Positions 1-7,029 of a DNA stretch of 8,007 nucleotides are shown one piece after another. The stretch is from Anaerolineales bacterium (lineage in GTDB: Bacteria; Chloroflexota; Anaerolineae; Anaerolineales; UBA6663), in contig JAGOBN010000156.1 of assembly GCA_017999235.1 (NCBI GenBank), forward strand, positions 1 through 8,007. Reading direction: 5' to 3'. The notes under the pieces were generated by a model. That model had not been told where the DNA came from and did no database searches. It was given only the letters and a program-made list of their open reading frames with translations. The position numbers were made by a program, and so were the translations under genes. Numbering within the stretch: position 1 is the stretch's first letter; the number at the start of each line of letters is the position of its first letter.

Positions 1-2
1 CC

Positions 3-722
3 CATATCGAGCGCCGCTTCGGCATGGTCTGGCCGGAGAGCCCGGTGGCCAAACTGCGCGAGCTGGTGCTGGCGCTGCGCGCGATCTGGGAGTGCTGGCA
101 GACCAACGGCAAGCTCAACTTTCGCGGCGAATACTTCAAGCTGACGCTGATGTCGCCGTTCTTTAATCCCGGCCCCATCCCGCACCCGCGCATCCCCATT
201 TACATCGCCGGCGTCAACACCGGGCTGGCGCGGCTGTGCGGCGAGGTGTGCGACGGCTTCCATGTCCATCCCTTCCACACGGTCGGGTATCTGCGCGACG
301 TGCTGCGGCCGGCCATCGCCGAAGGCGCGGCCAAGACCGGGCGGGCGGCCGACTCCATCGCGCTGGCCGCCTCGGTGTTCGCCATCACCTCGCCGGCGGA
401 GCGCGAGTACGCGCGTTCGCAGGTGGCGTTCTACGCCTCCACGCCCTCGTATCGGCCGGTGCTGGAGCATCATGGCTGGGGCGCCATCGGCGAGCAGCTC
501 TCCGGGCTGGCGGCGCGCGGCGCGTGGGCCGAAATGCCGGCCCTGGTGAGCGACGCGATGCTGGGCGAGTTTGCGGTGGAGGCGCCGCTGGGGGCGCTGG
601 CCGCGCCGCTGCGGGCGCGCTACGCCGGCCAGCTGGACCGGATCACGCTCTATCGTCCATTTGCGCCCGGCGGCGATGACGCCGGCTGGCAAAAACTAGC
701 GCGGGAATTGGCGGAGAAATAG
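3..722 (+). CDS. LLM-class F420-dependent oxidoreductase, 5'-truncated by the window
   Basis: This is the C-terminal 239 residues of a luciferase-like (bacterial luciferase/TIM-barrel) oxidoreductase. The frame is open to the left edge, so the true start lies upstream and the ATG at base 24 is internal. The stretch opening HIERRFGM, then the PVAKLREL segment, the LNFRGEYF segment with PFFNPGP after it, and GEVCDGFHVHPF follow the pattern of the TIGR03617-like (MSMEG_2256 type) F420 family. Members use reduced deazaflavin F420 as a soluble hydride donor or acceptor; the substrate cannot be told from sequence. The F420-binding N-terminal part is outside the window, so cofactor choice rests on family resemblance, and FMN use is not excluded. 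The stop TAG lies 43 bases before the patatin gene, with no terminator between, so read-through into that gene is possible. Confidence 0.88.
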   Translation, partial: HIERRFGMVWPESPVAKLRELVLALRAIWECWQTNGKLNFRGEYFKLTLMSPFFNPGPIPHPRIPIYIAGVNTGLARLCGEVCDGFHVHPFHTVGYLRDVLRPAIAEGAAKTGRAADSIALAASVFAITSPAEREYARSQVAFYASTPSYRPVLEHHGWGAIGEQLSGLAARGAWAEMPALVSDAMLGEFAVEAPLGALAAPLRARYAGQLDRITLYRPFAPGGDDAGWQKLARELAEK

Positions 723-765
723 CGCCGCGCTAAGTCTCACCCACCCACACCCAGGAGGTCCAGCC

Positions 766-1962
766 ATGCAGTACGATCTGGTCTTTGAAGGCGGCGGCGC
801 GAAGGGGATGGTGTTTGTCGGGGCCATGCAGGCTTTTGAAGCGCAGGGCCACACCGTGGGCCGCCTGCTGGGGACCTCGGCCGGCGCCATCACCGCCACG
901 CTGCTGGCGGCCGGCTACACCTCGGCTGAAATGCTGGCGGCCCTGGGCGAGAAGGACGCCGGCCACTCGGTGTTCGCCAGTTTCATGGGCCTCCCCGCGG
1001 CGGTGGATAAGGCCGCGCTCGCCAAGAGCGCCACGCGGGAGATGCTGCGCGGGATCAACTTTAGTTTCATCCCGGACCTGGTCGAAACCCAGTTTGATGA
1101 CTGGCTGACCCGGTGGCTGGCCGAACAGCCGCGCCTGCGCCACGTCTTCTCGTTCATCGAGCAGGGCGGGTGGTACTCGGCCGATAACTTCCTGACCTGG
1201 ATGCGCCGGCGCCTGGATACCGGGCAGCTCAATGACGCGCCGCGCGCGCTCAGCGCGCTGACCCTGGCGCAGTATCACGCCGTCACCGGCAAAGACCTGA
1301 CCCTGATCGCCTCGGACACCACCGGCCAGGCCATGCTGATCTTGAACCACCAGACCGCCCCGGACCTGCCCGTGGTCTGGGCGGTGCGGATGTCCATGAG
1401 CATCCCGCTCCTGTGGCAGGAGGTGGTCTGGCAGCCGGAGTGGGGCGCGTACCGGGGCAAGCCGATGTCCGGCCACGTGATTGTGGACGGCGGCCTGCTC
1501 TCCAACTTCCCGCTGGAGCTGCTGGTATCTGGCAACGTGCGCGCCACCACCTTGATGGGTGAGAAGACCAGCACGGAGGCGCTGGGGCTGCTGATTGACG
1601 AAGCGCGGCCGGTCCCCGGCGCGCCGTCAACGTCGGTGGCTGGCTTCAACGTGGGCGAGCTGGCGGTGGTCAAACGCCTGAACAATCTGGTCAACACCAC
1701 CCTCAGCGCGCGCGATAAATCGGTCATTGAGGCCTTTGAGAAGTTTGTGGTCCGCCTGCCGGCCCAGGGCTATGGCACCACCGAATTTGAGATGACGGAC
1801 GAGCGCCGCGACCGGCTGGTGGCCGCCGGCCGCGAGGTGATGGCCGAGTATCTGGCCCAGCGCGCGGACGAGCCGGTGAGCTTCGACGGCGCGCCCGATC
1901 CGGAGCTGGCGCACGCCGAAGCGGCGGCGGACAAGTTGTGCGCCAAGCTCTGGGACTATTAA
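766..1962 (+). CDS. Patatin-like phospholipase / lipid acyl hydrolase
   Basis: This 398-residue protein has the complete patatin signature. The glycine-rich oxyanion-hole loop GGGAKG is at residues 9-14. The nucleophile motif GTSAG is at 36-40, making Ser38 the catalytic serine. The DGG motif at 241-243 supplies Asp241 of the Ser-Asp dyad. An RMSMSIP stretch before the DGG resembles the ExoU/VipD-like branch of bacterial patatins. Members hydrolyse acyl ester bonds of phospholipids or other lipids. No signal peptide or membrane helix is seen, so the protein is probably cytosolic or peripheral to the membrane. The C-terminal third after the dyad (about 260-398) is not recognised as a separate domain. 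The start is supported by a strong AGGAGGT ribosome site at 753-759. The gene lies between an oxidoreductase and a GPH-type transporter that starts 24 bases after its stop. Substrate is unknown. Confidence 0.93.
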   Translation: MQYDLVFEGGGAKGMVFVGAMQAFEAQGHTVGRLLGTSAGAITATLLAAGYTSAEMLAALGEKDAGHSVFASFMGLPAAVDKAALAKSATREMLRGINFSFIPDLVETQFDDWLTRWLAEQPRLRHVFSFIEQGGWYSADNFLTWMRRRLDTGQLNDAPRALSALTLAQYHAVTGKDLTLIASDTTGQAMLILNHQTAPDLPVVWAVRMSMSIPLLWQEVVWQPEWGAYRGKPMSGHVIVDGGLLSNFPLELLVSGNVRATTLMGEKTSTEALGLLIDEARPVPGAPSTSVAGFNVGELAVVKRLNNLVNTTLSARDKSVIEAFEKFVVRLPAQGYGTTEFEMTDERRDRLVAAGREVMAEYLAQRADEPVSFDGAPDPELAHAEAAADKLCAKLWDY

Positions 1963-1973
1963 TCGTCAGGGAT

Positions 1974-1980
1974 GGGGAGA
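1974..1980 (+). promoter_or_regulatory. Ribosome binding site selecting the ATG at 1987
   Basis: GGGGAGA lies six bases before the ATG at 1987 and overlaps the alternative in-frame ATG at 1972. The ATG at 1972 has only a weak, very close CAGGG before it. The site therefore favours 1987 as the transporter start and shortens the longest possible protein by five residues. Confidence 0.6.
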
Positions 1981-1986
1981 CCGGGT

Positions 1987-3381
1987 ATGACTGATCCGAC
2001 TGCGCCGCGCAAGAAGCTGTCCGTGTTGACCAAGCTGGCCTATGGCGCCGGCGATACCGGGCCCGCCATCGTGGCCGCCATCAACGGCTTTTTTCTGCTG
2101 GACTTCCTGATCAACGTGGCCGGTCTGCGGCCGGGCACGGCCGGCAACATCTTTCTGATCGCCAAGATCTGGGATGCGGTGAATGACCCGGTCGTCGGCT
2201 GGCTGACTGATAAGACGGTAAGCCGGATGGGCCGGCGCCGGCCGTGGCTGCTCTTCGGTGCGCTGCCGTTCGGGTTGGCCTTCCTGCTGCACTGGATTGT
2301 GCCGGCGCTGGATGAGGGCGGCAAGTTCTGGTATTACCTGCTGGTCGCCATTCTGCTGGATACCGCCATCACCGCCGTCAACGTCCCCTATGTGGCGCTG
2401 ACGCCCGAGTTGACGCCGGATTACGACGAGCGCACTAACCTGAGCTCGTACCGCTTTGGGTTCTCGATCCTGGGCGGGGTGCTGGCCGCCTTCTTTCACA
2501 CCCAGATCGTGACCGCCTTCGGCGGGGCCAAGGCCTTGGGTAACACGGTCAGCATCGCGATCTGGGCGGTGGTCAGCATCCTCGGTTTTCTGGCGACGTT
2601 CTTCGGCACGCGCGAACCCGCCTATGCCACGCGGCCGGCCGCCCAACAGCCGGAAGGCCCCGGCTTGCTGGCGGGCTTGCGGATCGCGTTCCAGAACCGG
2701 CCGTTTGTGCTGGTGGTCTTGATCTACATGCTCTCCTGGCTGACGCTCCAATTCGTGCAGACCAACCTCTTTATCTACGCCCGCGATTGGGTGGGGGTGG
2801 ACGACAGCCTGTTTGGCTTTGTGCTGTTGGCGCTGCAGTTCTCGTCCTTCGTGTTTATGCTGATCTGGGCGCGCATCAGTGAGCGTCTCGGCAAGAAGAC
2901 GGTGTACTACCTGGGGACGACGATCCTGATGATCGTCCTGCTGGGGATGTTCTTTATCCAGCGCGGCCAGACGACGCTGTTCTTTGGCGCGGCGGTCCTG
3001 GCCGGCGTCGGCGTGGCGGTCTGCTACTTGATCCCGTGGAGCATGCTGCCCGACGTCATCGAGTGGGATGAGCTGCAGACCGGCCAGCGGCGCGAGGGCC
3101 TGTTCGCCGGCTTCTTCGTCTTCTTGCAGAAGCTGGGCCTCTCGCTGGGCCTGTTCGTTTCGGGCTGGGTGCTGGATTTGGCCGGCTATCTTCCGGCCCA
3201 GCCCGGCCAGGCCGTGCCCGCCCAGCCGGAGAGCGTGCTGCTGGCGCTGCGGATCCTGGTGGGGCCGGCCGGCGCCGCCATCCTGGCGCTCAGCTTTGTG
3301 GCCGCTTATTATTATCCGATCACGCGCGAGAAGCACGCCGAAATCCGGGCGCAGCTCAAGGCGCGCAATTTGCCCGAGTAA
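1987..3381 (+). CDS. MFS transporter, GPH (glycoside-pentoside-hexuronide:cation symporter) family
   Basis: This is a 464-residue inner-membrane transporter of the MFS_2/MelB type, with hydrophobic segments consistent with 12 helices. Numbering from the ATG at 1987, the family hallmarks are YGAGD at 19-23, WDAVNDP at 62-68, GRRRPW at 82-87, and the helix IV/loop segment from PYVALTPELT (134-143) into DYDERT (145-150). IPWSMLPDVIEWDE is at 349-362. Asp63, Asp67 and Asp125 align by spacing with the cation-site aspartates of MelB (Asp55, Asp59, Asp124), so Na+- or H+-coupled import is likely. Known relatives carry sugars and sugar acids, and the eukaryotic relative MFSD2A carries lysophospholipids; the substrate here cannot be read from sequence. 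The gene follows the patatin gene closely, which suggests one transcript. An ATG at 1972 is a possible but less likely start. Confidence 0.93.
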   Translation: MTDPTAPRKKLSVLTKLAYGAGDTGPAIVAAINGFFLLDFLINVAGLRPGTAGNIFLIAKIWDAVNDPVVGWLTDKTVSRMGRRRPWLLFGALPFGLAFLLHWIVPALDEGGKFWYYLLVAILLDTAITAVNVPYVALTPELTPDYDERTNLSSYRFGFSILGGVLAAFFHTQIVTAFGGAKALGNTVSIAIWAVVSILGFLATFFGTREPAYATRPAAQQPEGPGLLAGLRIAFQNRPFVLVVLIYMLSWLTLQFVQTNLFIYARDWVGVDDSLFGFVLLALQFSSFVFMLIWARISERLGKKTVYYLGTTILMIVLLGMFFIQRGQTTLFFGAAVLAGVGVAVCYLIPWSMLPDVIEWDELQTGQRREGLFAGFFVFLQKLGLSLGLFVSGWVLDLAGYLPAQPGQAVPAQPESVLLALRILVGPAGAAILALSFVAAYYYPITREKHAEIRAQLKARNLPE

Positions 3382-3407
3382 TCACCGAATCATTCAATCG
3401 CCCAATC
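3380..3407 (+). repeat. Short period-8 repeat, four AATC units
   Basis: AATC occurs at 3380, 3388, 3396 and 3404, exactly eight bases apart, with different four-base spacers (ACCG, ATTC, GCCC, then CCGG). The first unit overlaps the transporter stop codon. The tract is AT-richer than its surroundings and fills half of the 61-base gap before the dipeptidase gene. No hairpin is evident. A decayed tandem repeat or chance are the likely explanations. Confidence 0.5.
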
Positions 3408-3442
3408 CCGGGCTAGATGCTTGGGCGCGTGGAGTCTAAGTC

Positions 3443-4531
3443 TTGCAGCCGATCATTGTCGACGCCCACCTCGACCTGGCCTGGAACGCCCTGACCTTCG
3501 GCCGCGATTACAGCCGGCCGGCGCTGGTCACGCGCCAACTGGAACACGGCACGGAGACGCCCCAGCACAACGGCCAGACGCTGGTGGGCCAGGCGGATCT
3601 GCTGCTCGGCCGCGTGGCCGTGATCTGCGGCACCCTGTTTGCGGCCCCGCGCCGCCGGCAGTCCGGCGCCTGGGACCGGCTGGTGTACCGGGATCCGGCC
3701 GAAGCCCACCGCTTGTACAACCAGCAGTTGGATTACTACGCGCGTTTGACCGATGAGCACCCGCTCTTTCAGCGCATTTACACACGCGCCGATCTGGAGG
3801 CCGGGCTGGCTACCTGGGAGGGGGAGGACCTGACGCGCCGGCGGATTGGGGTGATCACCTTGATGGAAGGCGCGGAGGCCGTGCGCGAACCACGCGAGGC
3901 CGAATGGTGGATGGAACGCGGCGTGCGGGTGATTGGGCCGGCCTGGACCGGCACGCGCTACGCCGGCGGCACCGGCGAGCCGGGTCCCCTGACGCCGGAA
4001 GGCCGGGAGCTGCTCAACGTCATGGCCGATCTCGGGCTGATCCTGGATATTTCCCACGCTGCGGATGAAGCCTGTCTGGAGGCGCTGGATCGTTTTCCCG
4101 GCACCGTGGTGGCGACCCATGCCAACCCGCGCGCCGTGCTCAAGAATCCACGCAACCCGGAGCGCTTCCTCACCGACGACATGCTGCGCCGGCTGGCCGA
4201 GCGCGACAGCGTCGTGGGGATTGTGCCGTATAACCGCTTCTTGAAGGCGGATTGGGCGCCCGCGGACGGCAAGGCGGCCGTGCCGCTGGCCGCCGTGGTC
4301 GCCGCTATTGACCACGTCTGCCAGGTCACCGGGTCCGCCGCCCACGCGGGGATCGGCTCCGATTTTGACGGCGGCTTTGGCGTGGGCAGCACGCCGGCCG
4401 AGATCGACACCATCGCCGACCTGCGCCGCCTTGAGCCGGCGCTGGCCGAGCGCGGTTACGCGCCGGCGGAGGTGGCCGCCATCCTGGGCGGTAACTGGCT
4501 GCGCGTGCTGCGCCGGGGGCTGCCGCAATGA
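3443..4531 (+). CDS. Dipeptidase, peptidase family M19 (renal/membrane dipeptidase type)
   Basis: This 362-residue zinc dipeptidase cleaves dipeptides, in many members with broad tolerance including D-residues. The binuclear zinc ligands are all present: His9 and Asp11 (DAHLD), Glu142 (LMEGAE), His205 (ISHAAD) and His226 (ATHANP). The 21-residue gap between the two histidines equals that of human renal dipeptidase (His198 and His219). Arg237 matches the substrate-binding Arg230 by spacing, and SDFDGG at 306-311 supplies the conserved late aspartate. The start is TTG at 3443. An in-frame TAA lies at 3437-3439 and the zinc motif begins only nine residues in, so no other common start codon fits; GGAG at 3431-3434 serves as ribosome site. 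There is no signal peptide, so the enzyme is probably cytosolic. Its stop overlaps the next start (ATGA), pointing to translational coupling. Confidence 0.95.
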   Translation: MQPIIVDAHLDLAWNALTFGRDYSRPALVTRQLEHGTETPQHNGQTLVGQADLLLGRVAVICGTLFAAPRRRQSGAWDRLVYRDPAEAHRLYNQQLDYYARLTDEHPLFQRIYTRADLEAGLATWEGEDLTRRRIGVITLMEGAEAVREPREAEWWMERGVRVIGPAWTGTRYAGGTGEPGPLTPEGRELLNVMADLGLILDISHAADEACLEALDRFPGTVVATHANPRAVLKNPRNPERFLTDDMLRRLAERDSVVGIVPYNRFLKADWAPADGKAAVPLAAVVAAIDHVCQVTGSAAHAGIGSDFDGGFGVGSTPAEIDTIADLRRLEPALAERGYAPAEVAAILGGNWLRVLRRGLPQ

Positions 4532-4977
4532 CGCCCGACCCCGTCCCTCCGCCGCCCACCCGCTCCCCCGGTCTCAGCCGGCTCTCCCAGCTGGGCGCCG
4601 CCATCATCGGCGTGGGGCTGGTGCCCTTCCTGATCGGCGTCTTTCCGGACCTGCTGCGGGTGGACTTCACCAGCGGCCTGGGGCTGCTGCAGATCACGGC
4701 GCTGCTGTTTGGCATCGTGGTGATGACGCTGGGCGCCTACACGTATATGTATGCCACGCGCCACCGCTCCCGGCCGCGCCGGCTGCGCGAGGACATCGGC
4801 GTGCGCCTGATGGCCACCGGCCTGGTGGTGGCCGGCACCACCGGGCTGGCCGACGTCATCGGCATTGGCACGCACTTCGGCCAGCAGCGCCCGTTCTTCG
4901 GACCGGTGCAGGCCGGCGGCGTGGCGCTGGGCGTGGCCCTGATCGTGGCCGGCATTTTGTTGTATTCCCGCCGGTAA
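4528..4977 (+). CDS. Unrecognised small four-helix membrane protein
   Basis: I do not recognise a family for this 149-residue protein. A proline-rich cytosolic-looking N terminus (residues 3-14) precedes four hydrophobic segments at about 22-43, 51-76, 92-113 and 126-147. A very basic loop at 78-87 (RHRSRPRRLR) separates helices 2 and 3. By the positive-inside rule that loop is probably cytoplasmic, which puts both termini inside. No catalytic motif, heme ligand pattern or cysteine is visible. The ATG overlaps the dipeptidase stop by four bases and has GGGGG eight bases upstream, so its translation is probably coupled to that gene. It could be a partner or regulator of the dipeptidase, or simply share its transcript. 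Codon and base use match its neighbours, so it looks like a genuine gene. Confidence 0.83.
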   Translation: MTPDPVPPPPTRSPGLSRLSQLGAAIIGVGLVPFLIGVFPDLLRVDFTSGLGLLQITALLFGIVVMTLGAYTYMYATRHRSRPRRLREDIGVRLMATGLVVAGTTGLADVIGIGTHFGQQRPFFGPVQAGGVALGVALIVAGILLYSRR

Positions 4978-4979
4978 CC

Positions 4980-4991
4980 GCGCCGCGGCGC
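4980..4991. repeat. 12-bp perfect palindrome upstream of the CBS gene -10 box
   Basis: GCGCCGCGGCGC reads the same on both strands and ends seven bases before the TATAAT box, in the space between the -10 and the expected -35. The position would suit a repressor or activator site. In sequence this GC-rich, 12-bp palindromes also arise by chance, and the half-sites are low in complexity. The element has no loop and no following T-run, so it is not a convincing terminator for the preceding gene. Confidence 0.35.
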
Positions 4992-4998
4992 CAGCCGG

Positions 4999-5004
4999 TA
5001 TAAT
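4999..5004 (+). promoter_or_regulatory. Consensus -10 box (TATAAT) for the CBS-FprA unit
   Basis: A perfect TATAAT lies 29 bases before the CBS gene ATG, in a 56-base gap within otherwise very GC-rich DNA. Transcription would begin near 5011, giving a leader of roughly 20 bases that contains AAGGAG at 5021-5026. The matching -35 region (about 4976-4981, AACCGC) does not resemble TTGACA, so the promoter is either activator-dependent or relies on the -10. It would separate this unit from the genes upstream. Confidence 0.6.
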
Positions 5005-5033
5005 CCAGCCAGCTTATCTCAAGGAGTCCCCCC

Positions 5034-5462
5034 ATGAAAGTTCAGAATATCCTAGCCACCAAAGGCTCAAAGGTGTTTACCATCACCCCCGAGCAAAGCA
5101 TCCAGGCCGCCACCAGTTTGATGGCCCAGCACAACATCGGCGCGCTGGTGATCACCAACGCCGCCGGCGGCGTGGTCGGCATCATCTCCGAGCGCGATAT
5201 CGTGCGCTTTGTGGCCCGCCACGAAGACCCGGCCCAGCCGGTCAGCACCATCATGAGCCGCAACGTCATCCTCGGTTCCCTGCAGGATGAGCTGAGCACC
5301 GTCATGCGCACCATGACGCTGAAACGCTTCCGCCACCTGCCGGTGGTGGATCACGAGCAGTTGGTGGGCATGGTCTCCATCGGTGATCTGGTCAAGGCGC
5401 AGCTCGCGCAGTATCAGGGCGAAATTGAGACCCTGCTGACGCAGGTTACCCAGGGTGAATGA
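5034..5462 (+). CDS. Two-CBS-domain protein, likely adenine-nucleotide sensor
   Basis: This 142-residue protein is almost entirely a tandem CBS pair (Bateman module). CBS1 covers about 1-62 and CBS2 about 70-128. Each repeat ends in the (S/T)xxD ribose-binding signature: SERD at 52-55 within GIISERDIVR, and SIGD at 115-118 within GMVSIGDLVK. Stand-alone CBS pairs of this kind bind AMP, ATP, S-adenosylmethionine or NAD-type ligands and modulate partner proteins; the ligand here is not predictable. A short C-terminal helix (about 120-140) could aid dimerisation. The protein is cytosolic, with no other domain. The start at 5034 has AAGGAG seven bases upstream and lies behind a consensus -10 box. 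The ferredoxin reductase gene begins six bases after its stop, so the two are very probably one operon and the CBS protein might tune that enzyme, an inference from position only. Confidence 0.95.
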   Translation: MKVQNILATKGSKVFTITPEQSIQAATSLMAQHNIGALVITNAAGGVVGIISERDIVRFVARHEDPAQPVSTIMSRNVILGSLQDELSTVMRTMTLKRFRHLPVVDHEQLVGMVSIGDLVKAQLAQYQGEIETLLTQVTQGE

Positions 5463-5468
5463 GCGGCC

Positions 5469-6884
5469 ATGACTCAAGTCGGAACCGCCTCCCAACCGCT
5501 GCGCGTCGCGATCCTCGGCTCCGGGCCGGCGGCGTTCTACGCCGCGGAACATTTCTTTAAGCAGCCGGACCTGGTGGTCGAAGTGGATATGTTCGACCGC
5601 CTGAATACGCCCTTTGGTCTGGTGCGCCACGGCGTCGCGCCGGATCACCCCAAGATCAAGACCGTCACCAAGGCCTTTGACGCCATCGCCGCCAACCCGC
5701 GCTTCCGCTTCTTCGGCCATGTCGAGTTTGGCAAGCATCTCACCCTGGCGGATTTGCAGCTGCACTATCACCAGGTGCTGTTTGCCACCGGCGCCCAGAC
5801 CGACCGCCGCATGGGCATCCCCGGCGAGGACCTGGCCGGCAGCCACCCGGCCACCGAGTTCGTGGCCTGGTATAACGGCCACCCGGACTATCGGCACCAT
5901 CCGTTTGATCTCTCGGTGGAGCGCGCGGCCGTCGTCGGCGTCGGCAATGTCGCCATCGACGTGGCCCGCATCCTGGTGCGGACGCCCGACGAACTGGTGA
6001 AGACCGACATCGCCGCGCACGCGCTGGAAGCCCTGCGCCACAGCCGCATCAAAGAGGTCTATCTGCTCGGCCGGCGCGGGCCGGTCCAGGCCGCCTTCAC
6101 CAATCCGGAAGTTAAAGAAGTCGGCGAGATGGCCGACGCGGATGTGGTGGTGCGGCCGGATGAGGTCCAGTTGGATGACCTCAGCCGCGCGCACCTGGAG
6201 GCCAGCCAGGACCGCACCTTGAACAAAAAGGTGGAAATCCTGCAAGGCTATGCCCTGCGTAAGGCGGAAGGCAAGAGCAAGAAGCTGCACATCCGCTTCC
6301 TGGTCTCGCCGGTGGAGTTGATCGGCGATGCCGAGGGCCGCGTCGCCAAGATGCGGCTGGTCCGCAATGTGCTGGTGGCGGCCGACACCGGCACCCTCAA
6401 TGCCAAAGCCACGGATCAGTTTGAAGAACTGGAAGTTGGGCTGGTGTTCCGCTCGGTGGGCTACCGCGGCGTGGCGCTGCCCGGCGTGCCGTTCCATGAC
6501 CGCTGGGGTGTGATCTTGAACGACAAGGGCCGGGTGCTGGATCCAGACACCAAGCACCCGCTCGTCGGCCAATACACGTCCGGCTGGATCAAGCGCGGCC
6601 CGAGCGGCGTCATCGGCACCAACAAGCCCGACTCGGTGGAGACGGTGACTTCGATGCTGGAAGATTTGGCCCAGGGCGCGCACTTCCAGCCGGCCCAGCC
6701 GCAGGCCGAGGCGGCGGAAGCGCTGGTGCGCGCGCGCCAGCCGCTGTATGTGACCTACGCCGAGTGGCGGCGTCTGGATGCTCTGGAGCTGTCCAATGGC
6801 CAGGCGGCCGGCCGGCCGCGCCTGAAGTTCACGGCCGGCGATGAAATGCTGGCGGCGCTCGGCAAAGCCGTCCCCACTCCCTAA
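5469..6884 (+). CDS. fprA: Ferredoxin--NADP+ reductase, adrenodoxin-reductase (FprA) type
   Basis: This 471-residue FAD flavoprotein passes electrons between NADPH and ferredoxin in the cytosol (EC 1.18.1.2 type). The FAD-binding dinucleotide fold opens with ILGSGPAA at 15-22. The NADPH-binding fold is marked by VGVGNVAIDVAR at 156-167, and LLGRRGPVQAAFTNPE at 199-214 holds the Arg pair that contacts the NADPH 2'-phosphate. GWIKRGPSGVIGTNK at 372-386 is the C-terminal FAD signature of this family. The tail, with WRRLDALE followed by GRPRLKF, also matches bacterial FprA proteins, and total length is close to the roughly 456 residues of M. tuberculosis FprA. No fused ferredoxin domain is present, and no ferredoxin gene occurs in the window, so the partner is encoded elsewhere. 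The start at 5469 lies six bases after the CBS gene. A terminator follows the stop. The symbol denotes family, not proven orthology. Confidence 0.94.
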   Translation: MTQVGTASQPLRVAILGSGPAAFYAAEHFFKQPDLVVEVDMFDRLNTPFGLVRHGVAPDHPKIKTVTKAFDAIAANPRFRFFGHVEFGKHLTLADLQLHYHQVLFATGAQTDRRMGIPGEDLAGSHPATEFVAWYNGHPDYRHHPFDLSVERAAVVGVGNVAIDVARILVRTPDELVKTDIAAHALEALRHSRIKEVYLLGRRGPVQAAFTNPEVKEVGEMADADVVVRPDEVQLDDLSRAHLEASQDRTLNKKVEILQGYALRKAEGKSKKLHIRFLVSPVELIGDAEGRVAKMRLVRNVLVAADTGTLNAKATDQFEELEVGLVFRSVGYRGVALPGVPFHDRWGVILNDKGRVLDPDTKHPLVGQYTSGWIKRGPSGVIGTNKPDSVETVTSMLEDLAQGAHFQPAQPQAEAAEALVRARQPLYVTYAEWRRLDALELSNGQAAGRPRLKFTAGDEMLAALGKAVPTP

Positions 6885-6904
6885 GACTTGTCCGTTGTCT
6901 CCGA

Positions 6905-6940
6905 CGCCCGCCGGCCCCGCGCCGGTGGGCGTTTTTATTT
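6905..6940 (+). terminator. Intrinsic (Rho-independent) terminator after fprA
   Basis: An 11-bp stem (6905-6915 with 6921-6931, one G-U pair) closes a five-base CCCGC loop and is followed directly by TTTTTATTT. The hairpin starts about 20 bases after the reductase stop. The opposite strand lacks a T-run after the stem, so it works only for + strand transcripts. It ends the CBS-FprA unit and separates it from the secreted-protein gene. Confidence 0.88.
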
Positions 6941-6971
6941 CCACACCAACCGCCCGCCAACAAACGCCGGC

Positions 6972-7000
6972 TTGGGCCGGCCGGCGCGCCTGGCTAGAGT
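6972..7000 (+). promoter_or_regulatory. Weak candidate promoter for the lamin-tail gene
   Basis: TTGGGC (6972-6977) and TAGAGT (6995-7000) are separated by 17 bases, the ideal spacing, in the 89 bases between the terminator and the ATG at 7030. The boxes match the consensus at three and four of six positions. A promoter is needed here because the terminator isolates the gene, but these boxes could be coincidental. Confidence 0.25.
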
Positions 7001-7029
7001 CAGGCCGCGTTCACCAAGCAAGGGGGCTT

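Noticed and set aside
236..679. Arg/Ala-rich + strand frame inside the LLM oxidoreductase gene
   Set aside because: It is an out-of-frame reading of GC-rich codons; the oxidoreductase frame has the family motifs.
1966..3336. A 456-codon - strand open frame opposite the MFS transporter
   Set aside because: Its product is rich in Gln, Arg, His and Asp with no fold or motif, while the + strand encodes a well-conserved 12-helix transporter.
3413..4528. A 371-codon - strand open frame opposite the dipeptidase
   Set aside because: It is a shadow of the M19 gene, whose metal ligands are all conserved on the + strand.
5067..6944. A 625-codon open frame on the - strand across the CBS and fprA genes
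   Set aside because: It lies antisense to two genes with complete family motifs. Its translation is rich in His, Gln, Arg, Gly and Asp, as expected from reading GC-biased third positions backwards, and it shows no domain.
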